From Haemophilus sp. (GTDB taxonomy: Bacteria > Pseudomonadota > Gammaproteobacteria > Enterobacterales > Pasteurellaceae), in the NCBI GenBank assembly GCA_019423005.1, contig JAHZCF010000044.1, forward strand, positions 1 to 23,225: a stretch of DNA of 23,225 nt, in the 5' to 3' direction. The position numbers and the translations under genes were made by a program. Numbering within the stretch: the stretch's first letter is position 1; each line of letters begins with the position of its first letter. Below are positions 7,328-15,196 of the stretch, in pieces. Below the pieces are notes generated by a model. That model was not told the DNA's origin, searched no databases, and worked only from the letters and a program-made list of their open reading frames with translations.

Positions 7328-7442
7328 ATTTATTAAATTTTGATAGATTTAAGTTGGAAAAGTTCCTTCTCTACCTTTATAACTCAAATTTCCGTTATTT
7401 TTAAAATCTTGCAAACCAATGGGTTTAATTTTTTGAAAAACG

Positions 7443-7475
7443 TTAATTAAATTATAAATAGAATGTAAAACATTC
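7443..7475 (-). terminator. Possible weak csrA terminator
   Basis: GAATGT (7461-7466), AAA and ACATTC (7470-7475) form a short AT-rich stem about 15 bases after the csrA stop. On the - strand it is followed by TATTTATAATTT. The stem is only 6 bp, so efficiency is doubtful. Confidence 0.3.
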
Positions 7476-7490
7476 ATAAAACTCGTTGGT

Positions 7491-7682
7491 CTAAGATGCC
7501 CCATCTATATGTTCATCTTTTGACTGCAGAATTCGTTGGTAAATTTCCTCTCGATGAACGGATACTTCTTTAGGCGCTTGCACACCGAGTTTGACTTGGT
7601 TTCCACGTACACTCAAAACCGTGATAGAAATATCGTCCCCAATAAGAACACTTTCGCCAACTTTTCGAGTTAAGATTAACAT
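7491..7682 (-). CDS. csrA: CsrA, carbon storage regulator
   Basis: A 63-residue homodimeric RNA-binding protein that binds GGA motifs in mRNA leaders and represses or stabilises translation. The N-terminal half is the full CsrA fold with MLILTRKVGESVLIGD, VLSVRGNQVKLGV, APKEVSVHREEIY, and the RNA-contacting L4-R6 and R44 region conserved. A perfect AAGGAG ribosome binding site lies 8 bases before the ATG. It follows alaS on the same strand after 78 bases, the order seen in E. coli and many gamma-proteobacteria. Whether it has its own promoter inside that gap is not evident. Confidence 0.96.
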   Translation of the reverse strand: MLILTRKVGESVLIGDDISITVLSVRGNQVKLGVQAPKEVSVHREEIYQRILQSKDEHIDGAS

Positions 7683-7760
7683 CTTTTATCTCCTTAGTTT
7701 GCATTTATTAGATATCCCTATCAATCAAGTAAAGATCGGCATCCTACCGACCTGCTTGTA

Positions 7761-10385
7761 CTACAGATTATTGCTTAACCAGTTTTTTGCGACTGTTAAT
7801 GCTAAACTCACATTTTCTGGTTGGGAGCCTCCTGCCATTGCCATATCAGGGCGACCACCGCCTTTCCCACCAACTTGCTGAGCCATTAAATTCACTAGCT
7901 CACCAGCCTTCACTTTAGTAGTTAAATCGCTTGTTACGCCAACGACGAGGTTGACTTTATCATCTAAAATAGATGCAAATACAATTACGCCTGAACCAAG
8001 TTGATTTTTTAAATCATCAACCATCACACGTAACGATTTAGTTTCAATTCCGTCTAGTTGATGTACGATTACAGAAACATCATTAATTTTAACCGCACTT
8101 TTCACTAAATCGGACCCCGCTTGCATTGCGGCTTTTTCTTTTAATCCTTGTAATTCTTTTTCTGCTTTCTTCGCTTTATCTTGAAGTTGCTGAATTTTCT
8201 CAACAAGGGTATTAACGTCAGATTTAAATAAATCTGCACTTTGAGTAAGAATGCGTTGTTGATTATGTAACCAATTCATTGCATTTTCACCCGTTACCGC
8301 TTCAATACGACGAACACCTGCTGCAACTGCAGTTTCCGCCACAATTTTAAATAAACCGATATCACCGGTACGTTTAGCATGAATGCCACCACAAAGTTCA
8401 ACGGAGAAATCTCCCATTGTTAAAACTCGTACCACATCAGCATATTTTTCACCGAATAACGCCATTGCACCTTTTGCTTTTGCCGCTTCGATATCCATCA
8501 CGTCCGTTTGAACCACAAAATTCTCACGTACTTTTTGGTTTACCAACGTTTCAATTTCGTTAAGCTGTGCTTTGGTAATCGCTTCCGGATGAGCAAAGTC
8601 AAAACGTAATGCGGTATCGGATACCAATGATCCTTTTTGCACTACATGGTGACCTAAAACTTGACGCAATGCGGCGTGTAATAAGTGTGTTGCAGAATGG
8701 TTAAGTGACGTTTGATGACGTCTTGCTGCATCCACAACCGCATTGACTGTTTGTCCGACTTTTAAAGTACCCTGTTCTAACTCTCCAATATGACCAAATA
8801 CTTGACCATATTTTTGAGTATCTTTTACATTAAACTGAATGCCTTGAGAGGTTAAATAACCGCTGTCACCAATTTGACCACCTGATTCGGCATAGAATGG
8901 GGTGTTTTCTAAAATCACCACGGCACTTTGACCTGCAGTAATACTCTCTACTGATTTACCATCATGGAAAAGTGCGGTCACTTTGGCTAAAGATTCTGAC
9001 TCAGTATAACCTTCAAATTTCGTTTCACCTTCTACACGAATAACATTGTTGTAATCCATGCCGAATTGGCTTGCAGATTGTGCGCGTAAACGTTGTGCTT
9101 CCATTTCACGCTCAAAACCAGCTTCATCAATTGCAATATCACGCTCACGACATACGTCTGCAGTTAAATCAAGTGGGAAGCCATAAGTATCATAAAGTTT
9201 AAAGGCTACTTCACCTGATAACACACCATCTTTCACTTGAGCTAGTGCATCATCTAATAAGCTTAATCCACGCTCTAATGTACGAGCAAATTGTTCTTCT
9301 TCTAAACGAAGTAATTTTTCGACATTGGCTTGTTTTTCTTTAACTTCTTTGCCAGCTTCCGCCATGACTTCAATTAAAGTCGGCACAAGTTTATAGAAGA
9401 ACGCTTCTTTTGCCCCTAACAAGTGACCATGACGTACTGCACGACGGATAATACGACGTAATACATAACCACGACCTTCGTTTGATGGAATTACGCCATC
9501 TGCAATTAAATATGCACAAGAACGAATGTGGTCTGCAATTACGCGTAATGATTTATTAGTTAAATCTGTTGTTCCTACGACTTCTGCCGTTTTCGCAATT
9601 AGTTTTTGGAAAATATCGATCTCATAGTTAGAGTTTACGTGCTGTAATACAGCAGAAATACGCTCTAATCCCATCCCCGTATCAACCGATGGACGTGGTA
9701 ATTTTTCCATTGTGCCGTCTGCGAGGCGGTTAAATTGCATGAATACCACGTTCCAAATTTCGATATAGCGGTCACCATCTTCTTCTGGAGAACCCGGAGG
9801 CCCACCCCAAATGTGATCACCGTGATCGTAGAAAATCTCAGTACATGGACCACAAGGACCGGTGTCACCCATTGCCCAGAAGTTATCTGATGCATAAGGT
9901 GCGCCTTTGTTATCACCAATACGAATAATGCGCTCCGCAGGGACACCGACCTCTTTATGCCAAATGTCATAAGCTTCATTATCGGTTTCATACACGGTTA
10001 CCCATAACTTTTCTTTTGGTAAGCCGAGCCATTGTGGAGAGGTTAAGAACTCCCACGCAAAATTAATCGCATCATGTTTGAAATAGTCACCAAAGCTGAA
10101 GTTGCCGAGCATTTCAAAGAAAGTATGGTGACGCGCCGTATAACCGACGTTTTCTAAGTCATTATGCTTACCACCTGCGCGCACACAACGTTGTGCAGTT
10201 GTCGCACGTGAGTAAGGACGTTTATCCATACCAAGGAACACGTCTTTAAATTGGTTCATACCGGCATTAGTAAAAAGCAATGTCGGATCATTTTCAGGCA
10301 CAAGCGAACTACTTGCGACGACCTGATGCCCCTTGCTATGGAAAAAATCAAGGAATGACTGTCTAATTTCTGCTGTTGTTTTCAT
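7761..10385 (-). CDS. alaS: AlaS, alanyl-tRNA synthetase
   Basis: This cytoplasmic enzyme charges tRNA-Ala. The 874 residues (E. coli 876) carry the class II catalytic core starting IRQSFLDFFHSKGHQVV with motif FTNAGMNQFKDVFLG. The helical tRNA-recognition domain follows, with RAVRHG and TYGFPLDLT. The editing domain has zinc/active-site ligands H563 and H567 (HSATH) and C665 and H669 (CGGIH). A coiled-coil stretch (LVEKIQQLQDKAKKAEKELQGLKEKA) links to the C-Ala domain with GGKGGGRPDMAMAGG. It is full length and intact. Two uptake sequences lie inside the gene. AAGG about 10 bases upstream serves the ATG. It follows the uspA terminator and precedes csrA. Confidence 0.97.
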   Translation of the reverse strand: MKTTAEIRQSFLDFFHSKGHQVVASSSLVPENDPTLLFTNAGMNQFKDVFLGMDKRPYSRATTAQRCVRAGGKHNDLENVGYTARHHTFFEMLGNFSFGDYFKHDAINFAWEFLTSPQWLGLPKEKLWVTVYETDNEAYDIWHKEVGVPAERIIRIGDNKGAPYASDNFWAMGDTGPCGPCTEIFYDHGDHIWGGPPGSPEEDGDRYIEIWNVVFMQFNRLADGTMEKLPRPSVDTGMGLERISAVLQHVNSNYEIDIFQKLIAKTAEVVGTTDLTNKSLRVIADHIRSCAYLIADGVIPSNEGRGYVLRRIIRRAVRHGHLLGAKEAFFYKLVPTLIEVMAEAGKEVKEKQANVEKLLRLEEEQFARTLERGLSLLDDALAQVKDGVLSGEVAFKLYDTYGFPLDLTADVCRERDIAIDEAGFEREMEAQRLRAQSASQFGMDYNNVIRVEGETKFEGYTESESLAKVTALFHDGKSVESITAGQSAVVILENTPFYAESGGQIGDSGYLTSQGIQFNVKDTQKYGQVFGHIGELEQGTLKVGQTVNAVVDAARRHQTSLNHSATHLLHAALRQVLGHHVVQKGSLVSDTALRFDFAHPEAITKAQLNEIETLVNQKVRENFVVQTDVMDIEAAKAKGAMALFGEKYADVVRVLTMGDFSVELCGGIHAKRTGDIGLFKIVAETAVAAGVRRIEAVTGENAMNWLHNQQRILTQSADLFKSDVNTLVEKIQQLQDKAKKAEKELQGLKEKAAMQAGSDLVKSAVKINDVSVIVHQLDGIETKSLRVMVDDLKNQLGSGVIVFASILDDKVNLVVGVTSDLTTKVKAGELVNLMAQQVGGKGGGRPDMAMAGGSQPENVSLALTVAKNWLSNNL
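8092..8100 (-). repeat. DNA uptake signal core (within alaS)
   Basis: An exact ACCGCACTT on the + strand inside the 3' part of alaS. Confidence 0.9.
8970..8978 (+). repeat. DNA uptake signal core (within alaS)
   Basis: An exact AAGTGCGGT, extended as AAAAGTGCGGTCA. Confidence 0.9.
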
Positions 10386-10483
10386 TGATAAAACCTTGTG
10401 TCTCTATCTCGATCACGATTTATAAAATAAGCTCACTATTCTTGCATATTTTGACCTAGAGAAAAAGGCTTTTTCACTGATCT

Positions 10484-10529
10484 TAAAAAAGAAAACCGCA
10501 CTCTACTGCATTAATTGAGAAGTGCGGTT
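10484..10529 (-). terminator. uspA terminator made of inverted uptake sequences
   Basis: AACCGCACT (10494-10502) and AGTGCGGTT (10521-10529) form a 9-bp stem with an 18-base loop. On the - strand the stem is followed by TTCTTTTTT. The right arm is part of a perfect uptake core (10520-10528). It ends transcription from uspA before alaS. Paired uptake sequences are a known source of terminators in Haemophilus. Confidence 0.8.
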
Positions 10530-10573
10530 AAAATTTACGTTATTTTAATAGGGCTAAAAATAATTTTTGATCA

Positions 10574-10999
10574 CTATTCGTCGCGAAGTGGCACAACCAA
10601 CATATCAATTTTAATCGTATTCATCACTTGACGTGTTGAAGACATTAATTTACTCCAGAAATCTTGGTGATGACCTGTCACTAGCAGATCTACATCATAC
10701 TGATCAATAGCGTCTGTCAAAACTTGACCTAAATCACCGCTACCGCTCAATTTTTCTTTTATTGGATAACCCGCATGTTCCGCTAAATTAATTAGCGCTT
10801 TTTGGGTTTCGCTCGAGATTCTATCTTGCATTGATGACATATTGACATCAATTAAACCAGTATAGAGATCCGAGAAGTTTACATCTACATGAATAATGGA
10901 AAGTTGCGCATCATTACGTTTTGCAATTCCCACGGCTTTTTTGAGTAGAAATTCACTTTCGTCAGAAAGATCTACCGCAACTAAAACGTGTTTGTACAT
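10574..10999 (-). CDS. uspA: UspA, universal stress protein
   Basis: A small cytoplasmic stress protein. Family members are induced by growth arrest and many stresses, and their exact biochemical role is unsettled. The 141 residues are close to E. coli UspA throughout: HVLVAVDLSDES, IIHVDVNFSDLYTGLIDVN, LSGSGDLGQVL, VTGHHQDFWSKLMSS, MLVVPLRDE. It lacks the ATP-binding G-2x-G-9x-G(S/T) signature, as in the UspA subgroup. A strong AAGGAG precedes the ATG. A half-conserved CRP site and a TATACT -10 lie upstream, so it probably has its own promoter. The paired-uptake-sequence terminator follows. Confidence 0.94.
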   Translation of the reverse strand: MYKHVLVAVDLSDESEFLLKKAVGIAKRNDAQLSIIHVDVNFSDLYTGLIDVNMSSMQDRISSETQKALINLAEHAGYPIKEKLSGSGDLGQVLTDAIDQYDVDLLVTGHHQDFWSKLMSSTRQVMNTIKIDMLVVPLRDE

Positions 11000-11040
11000 A
11001 ATCGACTCCTTACTGATTTGATTGGTCTTTTTTATCTAAC

Positions 11041-11089
11041 AGTATATTAGCAGCTTAACTGCACAAAAAACTTGCACTAGATCACATTT
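11041..11089 (-). promoter_or_regulatory. Candidate uspA promoter with CRP-like site
   Basis: On the - strand a -10 TATACT (11041-11046) lies 41 bases before the uspA ATG. About 35 bases upstream is AAATGTGATCTAG, a perfect left CRP half-site (full 22-bp window 11068-11089), but the right half is poor. The centre falls near -44, close to class II spacing. No good -35 is seen, which fits an activated promoter. Confidence 0.45.
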
Positions 11090-11106
11090 TTGAGAATTCT
11101 TCTCAA
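11090..11106. other. Hairpin over the pepP stop codon
   Basis: TTGAGAA (11090-11096), TTC and TTCTCAA (11100-11106) form a 7-bp stem that includes the pepP stop. A T-run follows only on the + strand, where nothing is known to be transcribed. It may act weakly at the pepP 3' end. Confidence 0.35.
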
Positions 11107-12395
11107 TTTTTCATTAAATTTTCAATATCATCTATTTCTTTTGGAGCCGCTGCGGTCAGATTTTTATTGCCATATTCTGTCATGAGCAAGTTATCCTCGA
11201 TACGCACGCCAATGCCTTTATATTGAGCAGGCACATCCGCCTCTTCTGAAATATAAATACCTGGCTCAACGGTGATGATCATCCCCACTTCAAGCTTACG
11301 GCTACGATCATCGTCGTAGCGACCAACATCGTGCACATCCAAGCCAAGCCAATGGCCTAAACCATGCATATAAAATTGACGATAAGCTTTTTCTTCAATC
11401 AGCTTATCTACATCCCCTTTCAGGATGCCTAAATCCATCAAGCCTTGAGTTTTAATACGGATCACTTCATCATTCGCCAATTTAATTGAATTACCTGGCA
11501 CTAATAGCTCAATCGCACGTTTTTGTGCTTTTAAAACTAATTCATAAATCTCACGTTGTGGCTGAGTAAATTTACCATTCACCGGAAATGTACGTGTGAT
11601 ATCACCTGCATACATAGCAAACTCACACCCTGCATCAATCAAAACAAGATCGCCATCTTTCAAAGGTTGATCATTTTCAGTGTAGTGCAAGATACAGGCA
11701 TTATCGCCCCCGGCAATAATGGAATTGTAAGACGGGAATTTAGCACCATGACGATTAAATTCATACAGAATTTCGCTTTCAATTTCATATTCAAAACGAT
11801 TTGGACGAGTCACTTGCATCGCTTTAATATGTCCGAACGCAGTAATCTGTCCCGCTTGCTGCATTAAGCGAATTTCGTTTGAAGATTTGATTAAGCGCAT
11901 TTCACTTAACATCGGCTGCCAATCAAAAACAGCATAAAATTTCACCGCACTTTCGGCTAATAATTTATCACCCCAAGGATGACGATCGGCCACATGATAA
12001 AGTGCGGTCAATTTTTCCGTTAATTTTGGAAATTCTGTTTTAAAATCATCGATAGAATAGGCTTCATCGACATTGAGTTTTTGCGGTGCGCGCTCAACGC
12101 CTAATCGACGACCATTCCAGGTTTCAAGAAAAGGATCTCGAGGACGAAGAAATACCACTGCCTTTTCTGCATCTTCCGTTTTAATCAATAACAACGCTGC
12201 ATTTGGCTCATTAAATCCCGTTAAATACCAAAAGTAACTGTCTTGACGGAAAGGAAAATCGCAGTCGTTATTACGACGTTTTTCAATTTCGGAAAATAGC
12301 AATAAAGCAGAATTTGGCTGCATTTGTGCGAATACTTTTTGACGACGTTCTGTAAATTCTTCTTGCGGTAATGCCGCCATGTATGCGAGATCCAT
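11103..12395 (-). CDS. pepP: PepP, Xaa-Pro aminopeptidase
   Basis: A cytoplasmic dinuclear-metal (Mn) peptidase that removes N-terminal residues before proline. The 430-residue protein has an N-terminal creatinase-like domain (to about 165) and a C-terminal pita-bread domain. All five metal ligands are visible: D254 (IDAGCEF), D265 (AGDITR), H348 (HGLGHWLG), E377 (TVEPGIY) and E400 (VRIEDN). AAGGAG precedes the ATG. It is 12 bases downstream of ygfB, so the two form an operon, as in E. coli ygfB-pepP. The E. coli ubiquinone genes that follow there are absent and uspA follows instead. Two uptake sequences lie inside the gene. Confidence 0.95.
   Translation of the reverse strand: MDLAYMAALPQEEFTERRQKVFAQMQPNSALLLFSEIEKRRNNDCDFPFRQDSYFWYLTGFNEPNAALLLIKTEDAEKAVVFLRPRDPFLETWNGRRLGVERAPQKLNVDEAYSIDDFKTEFPKLTEKLTALYHVADRHPWGDKLLAESAVKFYAVFDWQPMLSEMRLIKSSNEIRLMQQAGQITAFGHIKAMQVTRPNRFEYEIESEILYEFNRHGAKFPSYNSIIAGGDNACILHYTENDQPLKDGDLVLIDAGCEFAMYAGDITRTFPVNGKFTQPQREIYELVLKAQKRAIELLVPGNSIKLANDEVIRIKTQGLMDLGILKGDVDKLIEEKAYRQFYMHGLGHWLGLDVHDVGRYDDDRSRKLEVGMIITVEPGIYISEEADVPAQYKGIGVRIEDNLLMTEYGNKNLTAAAPKEIDDIENLMKN
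11944..11952 (-). repeat. DNA uptake signal core (within pepP)
   Basis: An exact ACCGCACTT on the + strand, 56 bases from a second copy in the opposite orientation. Confidence 0.9.
12000..12008 (+). repeat. DNA uptake signal core (within pepP)
   Basis: An exact AAGTGCGGT, extended as AAAGTGCGGTCAATTTT, close to the full consensus with its A/T-rich tail. Confidence 0.92.
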
Positions 12396-12407
12396 GTTTT
12401 GCTCCTT

Positions 12408-12956
12408 TTAATGTAATATCGGTTTTATTTCTTGTGCATCATCGTTGAAATGGGTGTAAAACAGCATGGCAATGGTGCGAACATATTCAATAATTTCTTC
12501 TAAGGCTTCGGCAAGCTCTTCTTCGTCATCATCTTCTTCATAACCAAGCTGACAAATATCTTGTAAATCATCTACAGCTTCGCCAATTTCGCCTTTTTCT
12601 TTATCTAATTCAGGCTGAACAAGCCCTAAACCCAATAAAAATTGGTTTGCCCAGTCTGATAGGCTGTCTGCGCGAGCAAAAACACTCTCATCTTCTGTTA
12701 ATCCCAATTCAAAATCAAACCCTTCTACATCCGATAAGGTTTTACCAATCTGTTCATAGATTTCGGTAATTGGCTGAATTAATGCGGTTGGATAGGCGTG
12801 GTTATCGTTACTGAATTGATATAAAAGCGGTAACCAGCTTTGATCTTTCAGTCCACCACAAATTAAGCCGCTCAAAAAGCCATGTAATTCAGTTGCATTA
12901 ATACCAATACCGGCAGATTTGAGTTGTTGATTAAGTTCAGTTTGGGAAATTGTCAT
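12408..12956 (-). CDS. ygfB: YgfB, UPF0149 family protein
   Basis: A small acidic protein of the UPF0149/YgfB (YecA-like) family. Its function in Haemophilus is not established. The protein is 182 residues from the chosen start MTISQTELN. Conserved features are LHGFLSGLICGG near the N-terminus, WANQFLLGLG, and an acidic run (EEDDDEEELAEALEEIIEYVRTIAMLF) before the C-terminus. The frame is open 16 codons further upstream. ATG 12956 is chosen because AGG precedes it and it gives the family start and length. It is the first gene of the ygfB-pepP operon and lies after the groEL terminator. Confidence 0.9.
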   Translation of the reverse strand: MTISQTELNQQLKSAGIGINATELHGFLSGLICGGLKDQSWLPLLYQFSNDNHAYPTALIQPITEIYEQIGKTLSDVEGFDFELGLTEDESVFARADSLSDWANQFLLGLGLVQPELDKEKGEIGEAVDDLQDICQLGYEEDDDEEELAEALEEIIEYVRTIAMLFYTHFNDDAQEIKPILH

Positions 12957-13005
12957 TGTTATACCTATAAAATCATCGAAAACCATTAAAGTGTAACACC
13001 ACACA

Positions 13006-13051
13006 AATAAAAATGCGATCGCATTTCTATAAAGAAAAACGATCGCACTTT
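13006..13051 (-). terminator. groEL terminator with alternative palindrome
   Basis: In - strand RNA, AAAGTGCGATCG (13040-13051) pairs with CGATCGCATTTT (13010-13021). This is a 12-bp stem with one G-U pair and an 18-base loop, followed by U-rich TTATTTG. The first arm is a one-base variant of the uptake core. The distal arm also sits in a perfect 16-bp palindrome (13011-13026) that could fold alone. It ends 17 bases after groEL. Confidence 0.82.
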
Positions 13052-13067
13052 CTTTCGCAAAGGGGAA

Positions 13068-14714
13068 TTACATCATTCCGCCCATGCCTCCCATACCGCC
13101 CATTCCGGCAGCGCCTAAATCGGCTTTATCATCTTTTGGAAGGTCGGTCACCATACATTCTGTGGTGATCATTAAGCCCGCTACAGAAGCTGCGAATTGT
13201 AACGCAGAACGAGTGACTTTAGTTGGATCTAAAATACCCATTTCGATCATATCGCCGTACTGTTCGGTACCTGCGTTATAACCAAAGTTTCCTTCGCCAT
13301 TTTTAACCGCACTTGCCACAACTGAAGCTTCTTCACCTGCGTTAGTGACGATTTGACGTAAAGGCGCTTCCATTGCACGTAATGCAAGTTTGATACCCAC
13401 ATTTTGTTCTTCGTTATCACCTTTTAGGTTTGCTGCAACTTTCGCTGCTGCGCGCACTAAGGCAACGCCACCACCAGCAACGATACCTTCTTCAACCGCT
13501 GCACGAGTTGCATGTAATGCATCATCTACACGATCTTTTTTCTCTTTCATTTCAACTTCAGTTGCTGCACCAACTTTGATTACAGCCACACCGCCGGCAA
13601 GTTTAGCCACGCGTTCTTGAAGTTTTTCTTTGTCATAATCAGACGTTGATTCTTCGATTTGTTGGCGAATTTGAGCTACGCGACCTTTGATTTGAGCTTC
13701 ATCACCCACACCATCGATAATCGTGGTATTGTCTTTGTTGATGACAACACGTTTTGCTTGACCTAAATCTTCTAATGTCGCTTTTTCAAGCTCCATACCG
13801 ATTTCTTCAGAAATCACAGTACCTGCTGTTAAGATCGCAATATCTTGTAACATTGCTTTACGACGATCACCAAAGCCTGGCGCTTTCACTGCAGCCACTT
13901 TTACGATACCGCGCATGGTGTTCACCACTAAAGTTGCAAGCGCTTCACCTTCGATATCTTCAGCAATAATTAATAATGGTTTACCCGCTTTTGCCACACC
14001 TTCTAATACTGGAAGTAATTCACGGATATTTGATACTTTTTTATCCACTAAAAGAATGTATGGGTTGTCTAATTCAACAGTTGCCGTTTCTGGTTTATTG
14101 ATGAAATAAGGTGATAAGTAACCACGATCGAATTGCATCCCTTCCACAACCGCTAATTCATCGTCAAGACCTGTACCATCTTCTACGGTAATCACACCTT
14201 CTTTACCCACTTTTTCCATTGCTTGAGCAATTAATTGACCCACAATGCTGTCTGAGTTCGCAGAAATTGTACCTACTTGCTCAATTTCTTTAGAGGTTTC
14301 GCAAGGTTTAGATAAATTTTTAAGCTCAGAAACAACCGCACTTACTGCTTTATCGATACCACGTTTTAAATCCATTGGGTTCATACCTGCAGCCACAGCT
14401 TTTAAGCCTTCATTTACGATAGCTTGAGCAAGAACTGTCGCAGTCGTTGTACCGTCACCTGCTGCATCATTGGCTTTAGAGGCAACCTCTTTCACCATTT
14501 GTGCACCCATGTTTTCAAATTTATCTTCTAATTCAATTTCACGTGCGACAGACACACCATCTTTAGTGATAGTTGGTGCGCCAAATGATTTATCTAAAAT
14601 GACATTACGACCTTTAGGGCCAAGGGTCACTTTTACTGCATCTGCTAATACATTCACGCCTTTAAGCATTTTTACGCGTGCATCATTACCAAATTTTACG
14701 TCTTTTGCTGCCAT
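13068..14714 (-). CDS. groEL: GroEL, 60-kDa chaperonin
   Basis: The ATP-driven folding chaperonin that forms two stacked heptameric rings in the cytoplasm and works with GroES. The 548 residues match E. coli GroEL in length and sequence. The ATP/Mg site residues D52 (ITKDGV) and D87 (AAGDGTTTAT) are present. So are LGPKGRNV, the apical domain, VEEGIVAGGGVAL, and the flexible GGM-repeat tail ending GGMGGMGGMM. It lies 22 bases after groES in the same operon under the sigma-32 promoter. Two uptake sequences lie inside the gene. Confidence 0.98.
   Translation of the reverse strand: MAAKDVKFGNDARVKMLKGVNVLADAVKVTLGPKGRNVILDKSFGAPTITKDGVSVAREIELEDKFENMGAQMVKEVASKANDAAGDGTTTATVLAQAIVNEGLKAVAAGMNPMDLKRGIDKAVSAVVSELKNLSKPCETSKEIEQVGTISANSDSIVGQLIAQAMEKVGKEGVITVEDGTGLDDELAVVEGMQFDRGYLSPYFINKPETATVELDNPYILLVDKKVSNIRELLPVLEGVAKAGKPLLIIAEDIEGEALATLVVNTMRGIVKVAAVKAPGFGDRRKAMLQDIAILTAGTVISEEIGMELEKATLEDLGQAKRVVINKDNTTIIDGVGDEAQIKGRVAQIRQQIEESTSDYDKEKLQERVAKLAGGVAVIKVGAATEVEMKEKKDRVDDALHATRAAVEEGIVAGGGVALVRAAAKVAANLKGDNEEQNVGIKLALRAMEAPLRQIVTNAGEEASVVASAVKNGEGNFGYNAGTEQYGDMIEMGILDPTKVTRSALQFAASVAGLMITTECMVTDLPKDDKADLGAAGMGGMGGMGGMM
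13306..13314 (-). repeat. DNA uptake signal core (within groEL)
   Basis: An exact ACCGCACTT on the + strand. Confidence 0.88.
14335..14343 (-). repeat. DNA uptake signal core (within groEL)
   Basis: An exact ACCGCACTT on the + strand, the second in groEL. Confidence 0.88.
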
Positions 14715-14736
14715 TTTCTTTTTTCCTTAATTTGAA

Positions 14737-15027
14737 TTATTCCACAATCGCCAAAATATCGTTTTCAGAAATAATTAACACTTCTTCACCATCGATTTTT
14801 TCACTTTTCACGCCATAACCATCATTGAAAATGACTGTATCGCCAACTTTTACGTCTAAAGGTTGAACGGTACCATTTTCCAAAATACGACCTTTACCCA
14901 CTGCCAATACTTTCGCACGGGTTGATTTAGTCGCCGCTGAACCGGTTAATACGATACCGCCAGCTGAACGAGTTTCTACTTCTTCACGTTTAATGATTAC
15001 ACGATCGTGTAAAGGACGAATATTCAT
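14737..15027 (-). CDS. groES: GroES, 10-kDa co-chaperonin
   Basis: The heptameric lid that caps the GroEL ring. The 96 residues (E. coli 97) include IRPLHDRVIIKR, the mobile GroEL-binding loop (ETRSAGGIVLTGSAATKS), the roof-loop region, and YGVKSEKIDGEEVLIISENDILAIVE. It is the first gene of groESL. AAGGAAA precedes the ATG, and the heat-shock promoter lies about 40-70 bases upstream. It diverges from ureA. Confidence 0.97.
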   Translation of the reverse strand: MNIRPLHDRVIIKREEVETRSAGGIVLTGSAATKSTRAKVLAVGKGRILENGTVQPLDVKVGDTVIFNDGYGVKSEKIDGEEVLIISENDILAIVE

Positions 15028-15066
15028 GATTAATTTCCTTCTTAAAAATTAGTTAACGCACTCCCT

Positions 15067-15094
15067 ATATAAGGAGGTTTTTTATGATTTCAAG
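15067..15094 (-). promoter_or_regulatory. groESL heat-shock (sigma-32) promoter
   Basis: On the - strand a perfect -35 CTTGAAA (15088-15094) is followed after 13 bp by CCTTATAT (15067-15074). The latter matches 6 of 8 positions of the sigma-32 -10 CCCCATNT, counting the N. Spacing and position (-10 ends 39 bases before the groES ATG) are right for RpoH control. Confidence 0.85.
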
Positions 15095-15143
15095 GGGGAT
15101 TATAAAAAAAATCGAATAAAATATTTTTCCTATTCTGTCGTTT

Positions 15144-15174
15144 TTTACGTAAAATTCGGCTCATCTTGCATAAT
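15144..15174 (+). promoter_or_regulatory. Possible ureA promoter
   Basis: CATAAT (15169-15174) is a fair -10, 22 bases before the ureA ATG. The best -35 is TTTACG (15144-15149) with a long 19-bp spacer. It overlaps a perfect 12-bp palindrome, TTTTACGTAAAA (15143-15154), that could be an operator. No known nickel, nitrogen or acid regulator site was recognised. Confidence 0.35.
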
Positions 15175-15196
15175 AAACAAGAAAAGGAATAACAAT

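Noticed and set aside
7267..7490. A tRNA cluster after csrA, as found in E. coli.
   Set aside because: No cloverleaf or conserved T-loop sequence is present in the gap.
7728..7760. TCGG...CCGA inverted repeat after alaS considered as its terminator.
   Set aside because: The stem is only four pairs with a 7-base loop and no U-tract. alaS and csrA may be co-transcribed.
10461..10475. GAAAAAG-G-CTTTTTC near-perfect palindrome before alaS.
   Set aside because: A/T-rich palindromes arise easily in this genome. It has no neighbouring promoter or terminator features, though a regulatory role is not excluded.
11090..11106. Hairpin at the pepP end considered as a pepP terminator.
   Set aside because: The T-run follows on the wrong strand for pepP, so it is listed only as a hairpin.
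13068..14730. Long open frames opposite groEL and other large genes.
   Set aside because: They are antisense shadows caused by biased codon use, without ribosome sites or family resemblance.
15071..15119. An 11-codon reading frame (MISRGIIKKIE) on the + strand with a perfect AAGGAGG six bases before its ATG.
   Set aside because: AAGGAGG is the complement of the groESL -10 region, and the frame crosses the heat-shock promoter. No promoter faces it, so the ribosome-site match is probably coincidental.
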